Shown: positions 1 through 9,089, counted from the first letter of the stretch. The stretch: 64,000 nt of DNA from Stutzerimonas xanthomarina DSM 18231 (GCF_900129835.1 NZ_FQXA01000007.1:1-64000), one strand, 5' to 3'. Numbers and translations are program-made. Notes: generated from the letters alone by a model not told the origin.

Positions 1-103
1 GAGCGTTGGAACCACCTGATCCCATCCCGAACTCAGTAGTGAAACGACGCATCGCCGATGGTAGTGTGGGGTTTCCCCATGTGAGAGTAGGTCATCGTCA
101 AGC
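1..103 (+). rRNA. rrf: 5S ribosomal RNA, 3' part (5' end outside window)
   Basis: The first ~103 bases carry conserved 5S rRNA segments, including the CCGAACTC loop region and the GGTAGTGTGGGG...CCCCATG helix typical of Pseudomonas 5S rRNA. A strong terminator follows at once, as expected at the end of an rRNA operon. Roughly the first 15 bases of the gene are missing because the window starts inside it. The exact 3' end is estimated by eye. Confidence 0.95.
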
Positions 104-112
104 TTCTACACC

Positions 113-147
113 AAACCCCCGACCCTCGTAAGAGGGCCGGGGGTTTG
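113..147 (+). terminator. rho-independent terminator of the rRNA operon
   Basis: A long GC-rich inverted repeat, with arms AAACCCCCGRCCCTC and GAGGGCCGGGGGTTT around a short loop, lies about 10 bases after the 5S rRNA and runs into TTTGTCTTTG. This is the classic intrinsic terminator that closes an rRNA operon. Confidence 0.9.
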
Positions 148-546
148 TCTTTGGGCCGAGAAAAGCTTTATTGCTTGGCGCATAACGCAGTAGCTATGAC
201 GCTACGCATGATCCATTTGACGCTTTACCCCCAGATTGAAAACCGCGGCTCTGAAGTGTTTAGCGCTCAGGCAACGACCAGCTGGACGGTAGCGCCAGCG
301 GGAGGTTGAATGTCAGATGTCACCAATACGCTCATGTAACGTTCAGTCCGGTTGACGATCGGCCCAAGCTTCCCGCCCGCAGGACCATCGACCGATCCAG
401 GGCAGGCATGGAGCGCGGCCTGCCCCTGGCAACTCGGAGCCGAAGCGAAAGGGCATTCATGCATGCGGCTTTGATAGCTAACTCGCTGCGCTACAAACCG
501 GCCATGTCATGTCGATCGACCGATTAGCCTCTAGGAAACGACATAG
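148..546. other. intergenic region without a recognisable gene
   Basis: Between the rRNA terminator and the DUF2147 gene there are about 400 bases. Short open frames exist on both strands (for example 267-464 on the minus strand and 306-527 on the plus strand), but they oppose each other, lack convincing ribosome binding sites and resemble no family I know. I see no tRNA or clear repeat. Confidence 0.5.
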
Positions 547-993
547 CTATCGCCGTACCCAAGTCTGGGTGCGGCCCAGGGCTTCGATGCCGATGTAACC
601 ACGCATCTCAAGTTTTTCTCCACCTTCGAGCAGGCTCACCTTGGCGCGATAGGTTTTGCCCTTGGCCGGGTCTAGGATAGTACCGCCGCTCCAAGCGCCC
701 TCGCCGTCCGGCTTCAGGCCCCACAGGATGGTCATTCCTGTAATTGGCTGGTCTTTTCGCTCACCGTCACAAGCGCTACATACCGGATTAGCACCATGCT
801 CGGACTGGAGAACCTCAGCGACTTCGCCGCTTAGGGAACCATCAGCGGCCTGTTGGATTTCGACGATCGATTTGGGTTTGCCGGTTTCGTCATCAATGGT
901 TTGCCAACGTCCGACGGGTGACTCGGCGGCGAAGGATGTCGAGGCAATGGCCATCGGCAGAGCTAGTAAAGTGGCAGTAAACAGTGCGCGCAT
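547..993 (-). CDS. DUF2147 family secreted protein
   Basis: 148 residues. Residues 1-22 are a Sec signal peptide (MRALFTATLLALPMAIASTSFAA, cleavage near AFA-A), so the product is periplasmic or secreted. The rest matches the DUF2147 family: an opening GRWQTIDDETGKPKS segment, a central W-G-L-K region and a C-terminal MRGYIGI...GRTQTW segment. Family members are small beta-rich proteins of unknown biochemical role. The start has a good ribosome binding site (AGGAGAAACC before ATG). It is a single gene between the rRNA operon and the AsmA gene. CSACD supplies two cysteines that could form a disulphide or bind metal; that is inference. Confidence 0.85.
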   Translation of the reverse strand: MRALFTATLLALPMAIASTSFAAESPVGRWQTIDDETGKPKSIVEIQQAADGSLSGEVAEVLQSEHGANPVCSACDGERKDQPITGMTILWGLKPDGEGAWSGGTILDPAKGKTYRAKVSLLEGGEKLEMRGYIGIEALGRTQTWVRR

Positions 994-1454
994 GGTTTCT
1001 CCTAAAGTAACGGTCTAGCGCTGTGACTCTATCATCGCTTAGGACCGATAGCGGTCGGTCGGATTTGCGTCGTTAATGCCAAGATCTAGGATTCGCCGCA
1101 TGGCGTCTTTGAATACGCTCCCGAAATTTTGATTCACGACTTGTAATACGTTGCTGCGCATCCGGCGCTCGGCGAAGGCGTCGCTCCCGCTCCGATGTAA
1201 GAAACTTGGCCAGCCGCGGGTTTCTCAGCATCTCGATGGGTCAGCCATGGAACCTCCAACCCGACCCGCACGGGAGTGGTCTGGATGCCGATGCCGATGC
1301 CGATGCCGATGCCGATGCCGACGCCAATGCAGGTCGCGGCCGATTCGCTCTAGTACCTGTTTGCTCGTGCCGCCGAGGTGGTCGCGCGGCTCGGGGGTGA
1401 ATTCTGCGGCAAAAGCGTATCGGGCCGGTGTGTTACGCCAATGCCTTGCCTTGC
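994..1454. other. intergenic region with a hexanucleotide tandem repeat
   Basis: About 460 bases between the DUF2147 gene start and the AsmA stop. It contains the (GATGCC) repeat at 1284-1325 and several conflicting short frames. The only one with translation signals is the minus-strand frame 1225-1458, entered separately at low confidence. The promoter of the DUF2147 gene must lie just right of 993. Confidence 0.5.
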
Positions 1455-1458
1455 TCAT
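1225..1458 (-). CDS. possible small protein coupled to the AsmA gene, with an Arg-His repeat
   Basis: 77-codon frame whose ATG overlaps the AsmA stop codon as ATGA, with AGGA about nine bases upstream inside the AsmA gene, so translational coupling is possible. The central part is an (Arg-His) run encoded by the hexanucleotide repeat at 1284-1325. I recognise no family, and other frames over the same bases are also open. It may be a real small protein, a decayed gene or chance. Confidence 0.25.
   Translation of the reverse strand: MSKARHWRNTPARYAFAAEFTPEPRDHLGGTSKQVLERIGRDLHWRRHRHRHRHRHRHPDHSRAGRVGGSMADPSRC
1284..1325 (+). repeat. hexanucleotide tandem repeat (GATGCC)6-7
   Basis: Six perfect head-to-tail copies of GATGCC followed by one copy with a single change (GACGCC). 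The period of six keeps any frame open and encodes alternating Asp-Ala on the plus strand or Arg-His on the minus strand. Repeats like this can change copy number by slippage. Confidence 0.95.
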
Positions 1459-4322
1459 TCCGCGCCGTCCTGCTCGAACTCTTCGAGCGCCTTGCGGCAG
1501 CCAATACCAAAACCCTCACCGAGCCCGGCTTCCAGCCAGGGCAGGATGGCCAAGGGCGGCGCAACCAAGGCCCCAACCAGACTGGCGGCGGCGCGAACGG
1601 CCAGTTCGCCGGTCACGACGCTGACCTGCGGGTTGCTCAGAGTGCCCTGCAGCTGCACAGGTGAGTTACCTGTTAACAGGCTGATGTCCTTCGCATGAGC
1701 CTCGAACGCCAGGTCCAGGCGTTCGCTGTCGAGCGTGATGTTGCCGCCGCCGGTGATGTTGCTGTCGGCCGTGCTGATAAAGAGCTGCTCCAGTTTCGCG
1801 GTGCCGGCAGTCGAGTCGAAACGCAGGTAGGTGCAGTTGATCGCCACCTGTTCCGAATCGACTAAAGCGGCGAGCGCCGCTTCGCCTGCATCCAGGCCAA
1901 GCAGCTCCACCGCCAGCATGTCGAGCTTGCCTCCAGACATGGCGAGCTCCAGTTGGCCGTCTAGGTTGGCCGCCATCTCTCCCAGCGATTGCCCCTGAAG
2001 CGTGACATCCAGCTGCCCACCGATGGTGCCCGCGGAGTCCTGCGCGATCTTGGACAGGTCGGCTTCGCGCAAAATCGGGGAGAGGTTGACGCTGGTGATA
2101 TCCAGGTGCAGCTCCCCCTTCGGTTGCTGCGGGCGAACGTCCAGTCGCAGCCGGCCGTTCGCTTTTCCTTTGCCTATGGAAAGCGTCAAGGGCTCGGCTA
2201 TTAATACACCTTCTTCCAGCTCGGCTTTGAAATCGACGGCATTCAACGGGATATCCTTGGCCAGGACCGTGTCGGCTTCGTAGCGCACAATGGCGTCCCG
2301 GTCCCGAAGCGCGTCCAGGCCCAGCGGTTCGTTGGAAAATACCTGGCCGTCGTTCGGGTCTGTCGGCGTACCGGGCGCCGTCAGATCCGAGGTCTCGAGC
2401 GTGTCCGAATGCAGGTTGGCCCAAAGCATCGGGCGACCGCGAGTGCTGAGGCGAACGTCGCCGCTCAGATCAGTATTGCCCCATTTTGCGCGAAAACCCT
2501 GCAGGCGCAGCTGCTGGTTTTCCCACAGTAGCTGCCCGTTCAATTGATAGCCGGCCAGCGACGGTAGGCTCAAACCGGTCAGCGGGTTGAGGTTGGCCGG
2601 GTTCGGCCCCTCAAGCGATACCGCGAGGTCTGCCGCTTTCAATTGCAACGGATCGGTGACCGTGCCCCTTACGGTGAGGTAGCTTTCGCGCGACTTGACC
2701 GTGCCTTCGATGGGATAGGGTTGATCGTTGAACAGTGCTTCCAGCGCACCGACATCAAGGTCGAAATGCAGCGGTACCTCGTTGCGCCAGGCATCGCCCG
2801 TCAGCTGCAGACCTGAGTCAGTCGAAGTGGCGTCAATCTCCACTCGCAGATTGCGTGCCGGATTGTCATAGCGCAGGCGCGTATCGCTCAGCTGGGCGGA
2901 ATTCTGCGCCAGTTGCATGTGCAATTCACCGTCCAGGGTGCCCAGCGTGGGATAGCCCAGCGGCGCAAGCGCGCGGCCCAGATCTAGTTGCGCTACGGTC
3001 AGGTCAACCGTTCCGCTCAATGCGTTCTTGCGCAGCCCCAGCGAGCCGTCAGCGCTGATGGCTCCTTCGCCTTGGGCAACGTACAACTGTTTGATCTCTA
3101 GATGCTGCTCGGCCAGGCTGGCCTTGAGCTTGATGTCGCTCAGCGCGGCATCGCCATACAGGAGCTGCCCCAGGCTGAGGTCCAGTTCGCCGCGGTAGCG
3201 ACGCAAGGGCTGTAGAAGGTTTTGAGCACGTCGTTGCAGCGATTGCTCGTCATGCTCGGCTTGCGATTGGTTGCCGCTCTGCTCCGAATCGAGCAAGCGC
3301 ATCACGCCCCAACGGTTGAGGTCGAGTGTGTTGCCCTGCAGCTGCGCCGTCAGCTTGGGCGTATCGCCACGCTCCAGGACGAGCGAGCCAGTGAGGTGGC
3401 TTTCGCCCGTCTTCAGATCCATGTTTCGCAGCGCCCAGCGCGGCCCATCACGCTTCAGCTGGGTATTGAACTCGAATGCCGGCACGGCAATAGACGGGAT
3501 GTCGAAGCTCATCAACTCGGCTGAGTCCGGTGCGCTCACGGTCAGTGCTCCCTGCAGGGCATCGAGCTGCGGCAGCTGTTTGGCTTCCCCGTTGAACTGC
3601 GCCTGAATCTCGCCCAGCTGCGCATCGAGGTTCACCGCATAGGGCGCACCACTGGCCAACGCCTGGGACGGAGGCCCTCCTGTCAGACTCAAAGCCAGTG
3701 GCTTGCCTTCTACATTGCCGCTGCCTTCGATGGACAGTTGGCGTTGACCAGGGCCGTTGTCGGCCGTCTTGATATCGAGAGACAGTTGGATGTCCAGCTT
3801 GGCGTCGCGATAGGTTAGCTGGCCGCTCTGAATGCGGATCGTGCCTAGCTGGATTGGTAGGGCATTGCCGCTCGAGCTGCTCTTGTTTGAGCCAGAGGCA
3901 GAGCTAGCCTGAGACTCGGGCTTGTCGCTGCTGCCCCTCAAGGTGGCCCAGCTGGAGCGCCCGTCCTCCTGCCTGGCGAGGTGAATTTGAGGGTGGTCGA
4001 GTTCGAGCAATTGCAGGCTCAAGTTGCCGGTCAGCAGCGCGCTGACATCGAACTCTGCCTGCATGGCGTCCAGCTTGAGCATGTAAGGGTGTTTGGCCCA
4101 CTCGGGGTTGGCGATTTCGACATTGCCAACGCTGATTCCCAGCGGAAACCCCCAATCGATGTCGAGGCTACCGATTTCGACGATGCGCCCATCCAAGTGC
4201 TGACTCAGTTGAGTTTCGATCTTCTCGCGCGCCCACTGGGTCTGCACCAGCACTGCCGCGATCACCACCAGCAGCATCAGGGCTGCCAGCACAATACCAA
4301 TGATTTTTGCTGCTTTCGCCAC
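1455..4322 (-). CDS. AsmA family protein
   Basis: About 955 residues. One N-terminal transmembrane segment (about residues 6-27, IIGIVLAALMLLVVIAAVLV) anchors a long periplasmic beta-rich domain. Conserved AsmA segments include the GRIVEIGSLDIDW and LLELDHPQIHL regions near the N terminus and a C-terminal region with GGNITLDSERLDL followed by LQGTLSNPQVSV. AsmA-like proteins (AsmA, TamB, YhdP) are thought to bridge the envelope and support phospholipid transport to the outer membrane. I chose the GTG at 4322 because AGGAGG lies five bases before it; a GTG at 4343 would place that Shine-Dalgarno inside the gene. Transcribed alone, possibly with the small frame overlapping its stop. Confidence 0.88.
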   Translation of the reverse strand: MAKAAKIIGIVLAALMLLVVIAAVLVQTQWAREKIETQLSQHLDGRIVEIGSLDIDWGFPLGISVGNVEIANPEWAKHPYMLKLDAMQAEFDVSALLTGNLSLQLLELDHPQIHLARQEDGRSSWATLRGSSDKPESQASSASGSNKSSSSGNALPIQLGTIRIQSGQLTYRDAKLDIQLSLDIKTADNGPGQRQLSIEGSGNVEGKPLALSLTGGPPSQALASGAPYAVNLDAQLGEIQAQFNGEAKQLPQLDALQGALTVSAPDSAELMSFDIPSIAVPAFEFNTQLKRDGPRWALRNMDLKTGESHLTGSLVLERGDTPKLTAQLQGNTLDLNRWGVMRLLDSEQSGNQSQAEHDEQSLQRRAQNLLQPLRRYRGELDLSLGQLLYGDAALSDIKLKASLAEQHLEIKQLYVAQGEGAISADGSLGLRKNALSGTVDLTVAQLDLGRALAPLGYPTLGTLDGELHMQLAQNSAQLSDTRLRYDNPARNLRVEIDATSTDSGLQLTGDAWRNEVPLHFDLDVGALEALFNDQPYPIEGTVKSRESYLTVRGTVTDPLQLKAADLAVSLEGPNPANLNPLTGLSLPSLAGYQLNGQLLWENQQLRLQGFRAKWGNTDLSGDVRLSTRGRPMLWANLHSDTLETSDLTAPGTPTDPNDGQVFSNEPLGLDALRDRDAIVRYEADTVLAKDIPLNAVDFKAELEEGVLIAEPLTLSIGKGKANGRLRLDVRPQQPKGELHLDITSVNLSPILREADLSKIAQDSAGTIGGQLDVTLQGQSLGEMAANLDGQLELAMSGGKLDMLAVELLGLDAGEAALAALVDSEQVAINCTYLRFDSTAGTAKLEQLFISTADSNITGGGNITLDSERLDLAFEAHAKDISLLTGNSPVQLQGTLSNPQVSVVTGELAVRAAASLVGALVAPPLAILPWLEAGLGEGFGIGCRKALEEFEQDGAE

Positions 4323-4539
4323 CTTGCCTCCTGATCCGATCACGCTCGCGCATGAGTGAGGGTCAGCTGCATCAGTGCAGCCGTGTAAAGGTGTCGACCC
4401 TCACTGGCGGAAAAAGCTCATGCAAATTGGCATGCAGTTTTGTGACGTGCAGCCGCGGTACCAACGGGTTCTGATAGGACTAGATTTGGCGCAGGAAACA
4501 CGGACGATCGGCATCGCCACCGTCCACGCTGAACGCGGA

Positions 4540-6159
4540 TCAGCCTTGCAGATCGGCCAGCATCGCTGTGGCCACCGCTTCAGCCACCTTGATGCCATCG
4601 ACGCCTGCCGAAAGAATCCCGCCGGCATAACCCGCACCTTCGCCTGCCGGATACAGGCCACGGGTATTGATGCTTTGCAAAGATTCGTTGTCGCGCCTGA
4701 TCCGTACCGGTGACGAGGTGCGCGTCTCGATGCCTGTGAGGATCGCGTCGGCGCGGTCGAAGCCACGGATCTGCTTGCCGAAGGCGGGCAGCGCTTCGCG
4801 GATCGCCTCGATCACGGAGTCGGGCAGCGACGGAGCCAGGTCGCCGAGACGCACGCCGGGTTTGTAGGACGGCTCGACCTCGCCGAATTCATTCGAAGCC
4901 CGGCCGCGTATGAAGTCGCCCACCAATTGCCCCGGTGCGCAGTAGTCATTTCCACCCAGCTCGAAGGCGCGTGATTCCAGTCGTTCCTGCAGTTCGACGC
5001 CAGCCAGCGGGCCGCCGGGGAAATCCTCGTCCGGGTTGATGCCGACGACGATGCCCGCATTGGCGTTACGCTCGTTGCGCGAATATTGGCTCATGCCGTT
5101 GGTGACCACGCGGTTGGGCTCGGAGGTGGCCGCCACCACGGTGCCGCCCGGACACATGCAGAAGCTGTAAACGGCCCGGCCATTTTTGGCGTGGTAAACC
5201 AGCTTGTAGTCGGCCGCGCCCAATTCTGGATGCCCGGCGTACTTGCCCAGGCGTGCCTGGTCGATCAGTGATTGCGGGTGTTCGATGCGAAAGCCCACGG
5301 CAAAGGGCTTGGCTTCTATGTAGACACCGCGCTCATGGAGCATGCGGAAGGTGTCGCGCGAGCTGTGACCCAGCGCGAGCACGACGTAGCGGCTGCGGAT
5401 TTCCTCGCCGTTGGCCATCCGCACGCCTTGCATGCGGCCGTCCTCGATGATGAAGTCGACTACACGGCTGTCGAAACGTACCTCGCCGCCCAGCGCCTTG
5501 ATTTCCTCGCGCATGGTCGAGACCACGCCAGTGAGGCGGAAGGTGCCAATATGCGGCTTGCTGACAAACATGATCTCTTCCGGCGCGCCAGCACGGACGA
5601 ACTCGTGCATCACCTTGCGGCCGTAGAACTTCGGGTCCTTGATCTGACTGTAGAGCTTGCCGTCGGAAAACAGCCCGGCACCGCCCTCGCCGAACTGCAC
5701 GTTGGATTCGGGGCTCAGCACCTTGTTGCGCCACAACGCCCAGGTGTCCTTGGTGCGGCTGCGTACATCGCGTCCGCGCTCCAGCACGATCGGCCGGAAC
5801 CCCATCTGTGCCAGGGTCAGCGCGGCGAACAGGCCGCACGGGCCAAAGCCAATCACCAGCGGGCGCTCGCTCAGGCCGTCGGGTGCCAGGCCGACCGGGT
5901 AGTAACCGGTGTCCGGCGAGACGCGGATATTGCGATCATCGGCCAACCGCGCGAGCACCGGCTCTTCGTTCGCCACGCTGACATCAAGGATATAGACGAA
6001 GGTAATCTCGCTGTTCTTCTTGCGCGCGTCATAGCTGCGCTTGAATACCGTGAAATCGAGCAGCTCGGCGTCGTTGATCTTCAGGCGCGCAACGATGGCG
6101 TGACGCAGGGCCTCGGCGGGATGGTCAAGGGGCAACTGCAGTTCATTGATGCGAATCAT
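4540..6159 (-). CDS. NAD(P)/FAD-dependent oxidoreductase (COG2509-type)
   Basis: About 539 residues. After an N-terminal RNA-binding-like segment (MIRINELQLPLDH...LKINDAELLDFTVFKRSYDARKK), the FAD-binding Rossmann motif GFGPCGLFAALTLAQMG occurs near residue 107, with the acid of LERG after it. Other family blocks are FGEGGAGLFSDGKL, LALGHSSRDT, CMCPGG and the C-terminal YPAGEGAGYAGGI flavin motif. This is the 'uncharacterised FAD-dependent dehydrogenase' family; its substrate is unknown. The ATG at 6159 is preceded by CAGGAC and matches family N termini; a longer frame to 6219 has no support. About 200 bases without a gene separate it from the AsmA gene. Confidence 0.87.
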   Translation of the reverse strand: MIRINELQLPLDHPAEALRHAIVARLKINDAELLDFTVFKRSYDARKKNSEITFVYILDVSVANEEPVLARLADDRNIRVSPDTGYYPVGLAPDGLSERPLVIGFGPCGLFAALTLAQMGFRPIVLERGRDVRSRTKDTWALWRNKVLSPESNVQFGEGGAGLFSDGKLYSQIKDPKFYGRKVMHEFVRAGAPEEIMFVSKPHIGTFRLTGVVSTMREEIKALGGEVRFDSRVVDFIIEDGRMQGVRMANGEEIRSRYVVLALGHSSRDTFRMLHERGVYIEAKPFAVGFRIEHPQSLIDQARLGKYAGHPELGAADYKLVYHAKNGRAVYSFCMCPGGTVVAATSEPNRVVTNGMSQYSRNERNANAGIVVGINPDEDFPGGPLAGVELQERLESRAFELGGNDYCAPGQLVGDFIRGRASNEFGEVEPSYKPGVRLGDLAPSLPDSVIEAIREALPAFGKQIRGFDRADAILTGIETRTSSPVRIRRDNESLQSINTRGLYPAGEGAGYAGGILSAGVDGIKVAEAVATAMLADLQG

Positions 6160-6357
6160 GACAAGTCCTGGCCGGTGGCCCCGGCAGAGGTGATGACAGC
6201 CGTTCGATTCGCCGGCCATGAAGGGCTGGCGAACCGATAGGTCGAAGGAAGGCGCGCAGTGTAGCTGCGCGGGTTGAGGCTGTCATTCAGCCGCTGGCGC
6301 CTCGCCGGAGGCTCCTGCCTCGTTGCGTTTCAATGGTGTTGGATGGCGCAATCACGG

Positions 6358-7089
6358 TTACTGAAGCACAACCCTTGAGTTAAGAGGCTGCGGTGGACGA
6401 TTGTTGGCGTGGCCAACCGCCTTTGTCAGCGCGTTGATCTGCTGCTTGGAGGCGACCAGCGGCTGCTTCAGTACCAGCCAGCGCACGCCTTCGGTGCAGG
6501 GTGGTGTGGTCAGCGAGCCGCTGAAACGGTAGTAGTCCAGATCATCAGGTAGCAGTGCGGTGACGTTGGCCATGGGTGCGATCTGCTGCGTCTGGCCGTC
6601 TGCCGGCGGTTTGTCCCACAAACGAGCCAGTGCGGCGTTGTGCTCCCCAGCCTTGAACATCAGTGCGAGGACCGCAAGGTTACCGTCCTTGTCCGCATGT
6701 ACCAGATGCCCTTCCAACGGGTAGGACTGTCCTTCAATCAGGTTTTCGCTGGGCATATGGAAGTGGAACTGCAGCAGCTCGTAGTCCTTGCCATCGAGCG
6801 TCAGATGGCTGCCGGGTTCATAGACCACCTGCACGGTATGCCCGAGGTTGACAACCTTGCTTGCGCCCGCTGTATAGCTGAGCTGTAGCGGAGTCAGTTC
6901 GGCCTCGACGAGACCGCTGAGGTCGACCGGTGCCTGGTTCTTGCCACCGCAGGCGCTGAATTCCGGCGTCAGTTTCGCCCAGTTCTCCGGCCCCGCTTCG
7001 CCGGAATAGCCCCAGTGAGTACCTGGCGTAACGGCCGTTGCATTCGCGCAGGCAAGCAAAACGCCAAGACCAAGTGCTGCTCTTTTCAT
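6358..7089 (-). CDS. periplasmic alpha-class carbonic anhydrase
   Basis: 243 residues with a signal peptide (residues 1-19, cleavage after ANATA). It interconverts CO2 and bicarbonate in the periplasm. The zinc site is complete: His109 and His111 in QFHFHMPSEN, and His128 in EGHLVH, with Glu126 as the usual second-shell residue. The SLTTPPCTEGVRW block contains the catalytic-pocket Thr pair, and two cysteines (Cys47 in SACGG and the Cys in PPCTE) likely form the family disulphide. The length is normal for bacterial alpha enzymes. The start has GGAGAGG upstream. It diverges from the sorbosone-dehydrogenase-like gene. Confidence 0.93.
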   Translation of the reverse strand: MKRAALGLGVLLACANATAVTPGTHWGYSGEAGPENWAKLTPEFSACGGKNQAPVDLSGLVEAELTPLQLSYTAGASKVVNLGHTVQVVYEPGSHLTLDGKDYELLQFHFHMPSENLIEGQSYPLEGHLVHADKDGNLAVLALMFKAGEHNAALARLWDKPPADGQTQQIAPMANVTALLPDDLDYYRFSGSLTTPPCTEGVRWLVLKQPLVASKQQINALTKAVGHANNRPPQPLNSRVVLQ

Positions 7090-7406
7090 GCAAACCTCTC
7101 CAACTTCATCTATGGACAGAGCAGGCCCGTGACAGCGGCGCGCCCGAGCCTTCTGACAAGGCGAGCCGGCAGATTGCTCGCCCGTTGCGCCTCGGGCAGA
7201 CGGTCTGCATTAGGGTCGGTACGCGTTGGACGCAGGGATGTGCTGGCGGGTTTCGGTCATCTGGCAAAGGTTTCGTTTGACGCTACGCTGTGACTGAGCG
7301 CTCGCTTTTGTACGCCTGGTGCACGCTGGTCGCGCGGCGTGGGGCGCTGAGCAGAACAACAATAATGATCGTCCTGCGAGACGACCCCTGATGAGGTTGG
7401 TGCCCT
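7090..7406. promoter_or_regulatory. divergent promoter region
   Basis: 317 bases between the carbonic anhydrase gene (minus) and the sorbosone-dehydrogenase-like gene (plus). It must hold both promoters. I see GC-rich partial inverted repeats but no clear operator or terminator, and no supported gene. Confidence 0.5.
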
Positions 7407-8675
7407 ATGAAACATGCTCCCTTGAGTGCGTTGCTGATCTGCATGTCCGGACTGGCGCTGGCCGCGCCCACCAGTGATGAAGCGCTGGAACGCATGCGCT
7501 CGATGAAGACAACTGGCCAATCCCTCGACATGAAAACCGTGCCACAGGACGGCGAAATCGCCGATGCGATCCGCAACAACCTTGAGCGCATCAAGTTGCC
7601 AGATGGCTTCAAGATCGAGCTTTATGCGGTGGTGCCCGATGCACGGCACATGGCGGTGGGACCGTCCAGCGGCGTGGTCTTCGTCGGCACGCGTAAAACC
7701 GATCTCTGGGCCGTCACCGATCGCACCAAGAACCGTACCGCTGACGAGGTCAAACGTTTCGCCCCGGCGATTTCGTTCACCCAGCCGGGGCCTTGTTTCA
7801 GTAAGGATGGTTTCCTCTTCGTCGCGGAGCACAACCGGTTGTTGGTTTTCCCCGCTGCGGAGTTCTTCTTTGAAGGGCCGGATGTCGCCGCCGATATCGT
7901 AGTCCCTACCGGCGAGCTGATCCCTACCGACGAGGAAAGTTACAACCATGGCGCGCGGGTGTGCGCTGTCGGGCCGGACAACAAGCTCACCGTCTCCTTG
8001 GGCCAGCCGCACAACGTGCCGCCGAAAGATAAAGCCGAGCTGTACAAACAGCACGGCATCGGCGGTATCGTGCGCATGGAACGTGACGGCAGCAAGCGCG
8101 AGGTCTACGCCACCGGCATACGCAACTCGGTCGGCATCACCTACAACCCGACCACCCAGGAGCTGTGGTTCACCGACAATCAGGTGGATGGCATGGGCGA
8201 CGACATCCCGCCGGGTGAAATCAACCACGCACCAAAGGCCGGCATGCAGTTCGGCATGCCCTGGTATGGCGGCGGTCAGGTGCGCACCACCGAATACGCC
8301 GAAGAGGCGCCGCCAGAGGGCTTAACCTTTCCGGTGGTCGAGACCGTGGCGCACGCGGCAGACATGGGCCTGATGTTCTACACCGGCAAGATGTTTCCCG
8401 AGAAATACCGCGGGGGCTTGTTCAGCGCGCAGCGTGGCAGCTGGAACCGCACCGAACCGGTCGGCGCACGGGTGATGTTTACCCCCTTCGCGGCAGACGG
8501 CTCGGCACCATCCGGCGAGACGGTGCCCTTCGCCGAAGGCTGGCTGGACGAGGAGACCGGTGAATACTATGGCCGCATCGTCGACGTGGCGCAGTTGAAG
8601 GATGGCTCGCTGCTGGTGAGTGACGACACCGCCGGGGCGATCTACCGGATCTCGTATGACGGCGACTCGAACTGA
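7407..8675 (+). CDS. PQQ-dependent sugar (sorbosone) dehydrogenase family protein
   Basis: 422 residues with an N-terminal signal peptide (about residues 1-20), so periplasmic. It has the beta-propeller blocks of the glucose/sorbosone dehydrogenase family: GFKIELYAVVPDARHMAVG, VFVGTR, FVAEHNRLLVFP, YATGIRNSVGITYNP, LWFTDNQVDGMGDD and a final SLLVSDDTAGAIYRISY. Enzymes of this fold use PQQ to oxidise sugar aldehydes and pass electrons to cytochromes. Here a small c-type cytochrome gene lies 72 bases downstream on the same strand, a plausible electron acceptor. The true substrate is not readable from the sequence. The start has GAGG upstream. Confidence 0.87.
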   Translation: MKHAPLSALLICMSGLALAAPTSDEALERMRSMKTTGQSLDMKTVPQDGEIADAIRNNLERIKLPDGFKIELYAVVPDARHMAVGPSSGVVFVGTRKTDLWAVTDRTKNRTADEVKRFAPAISFTQPGPCFSKDGFLFVAEHNRLLVFPAAEFFFEGPDVAADIVVPTGELIPTDEESYNHGARVCAVGPDNKLTVSLGQPHNVPPKDKAELYKQHGIGGIVRMERDGSKREVYATGIRNSVGITYNPTTQELWFTDNQVDGMGDDIPPGEINHAPKAGMQFGMPWYGGGQVRTTEYAEEAPPEGLTFPVVETVAHAADMGLMFYTGKMFPEKYRGGLFSAQRGSWNRTEPVGARVMFTPFAADGSAPSGETVPFAEGWLDEETGEYYGRIVDVAQLKDGSLLVSDDTAGAIYRISYDGDSN

Positions 8676-8697
8676 TATCAGCTTTTGCAGTGAGGCT

Positions 8698-8723
8698 GCC
8701 AGGCTCGTTCACCCGAGCCTGGC
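8698..8723 (+). other. perfect inverted repeat between dehydrogenase and cytochrome genes
   Basis: Ten-base perfect arms (GCCAGGCTCG / CGAGCCTGGC) with a six-base loop, 22 bases after the dehydrogenase stop and 25 bases before the cytochrome start. There is no T-run after it, so it is more likely an mRNA-stabilising or attenuating hairpin within a two-gene operon than a full terminator. Confidence 0.6.
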
Positions 8724-8747
8724 GGCGTAGTCCTTGGAGTAAGTCGT

Positions 8748-9089
8748 ATGGCTAGACATCGTCGTGGTGGGCTGCTGGTTCCCTGGCTATTGCTGCTGGC
8801 GTTACTGTTCGCAACCGAAGTGAGAGCTGCGGATATCAATGCAGGGAAAACCAAAGCAAAGATGTGCGCGGCCTGCCATGGCCTCGATGGGCTGAGCAAA
8901 GTTGCTGATGCGCCTAATCTGGCTGGCAACGGCGAGCTTTATCTGTCCCGCCAGCTTAAAGCCTTCCGCAGCGGCGAGCGCAAGCATCCGCAGATGTCGG
9001 TCATCGCGGCAGGCCTGAGCGATGACGACATCGCCAATGTGGCGGCCTGGTATTCAGCGATCCAGGTTAGCGTCGAACTGCCTCAATAG
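8748..9089 (+). CDS. small class I cytochrome c
   Basis: 113 residues with a hydrophobic N-terminal export signal (residues 9-28). A single haem attachment motif CAACH is at residues 40-44; Met83 in HPQMS is the likely sixth ligand. The C-terminal LSDDDIANVAAWYS helix is typical of class I (c553/c4-like) cytochromes. Being downstream of the sorbosone-dehydrogenase-type enzyme suggests it takes electrons from that periplasmic enzyme towards the respiratory chain. Good ribosome binding site (GGAG). Confidence 0.92.
   Translation: MARHRRGGLLVPWLLLLALLFATEVRAADINAGKTKAKMCAACHGLDGLSKVADAPNLAGNGELYLSRQLKAFRSGERKHPQMSVIAAGLSDDDIANVAAWYSAIQVSVELPQ

Noticed and set aside
267-527. Short frames on both strands after the rRNA operon
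   Set aside because: Mutually overlapping, unsupported by ribosome binding sites; possible remnants but not demonstrable.
5272-6240. 322-codon plus-strand frame opposite the FAD oxidoreductase
   Set aside because: Antisense shadow of a clear, conserved gene; high-GC codon use opens such frames. No family resemblance.
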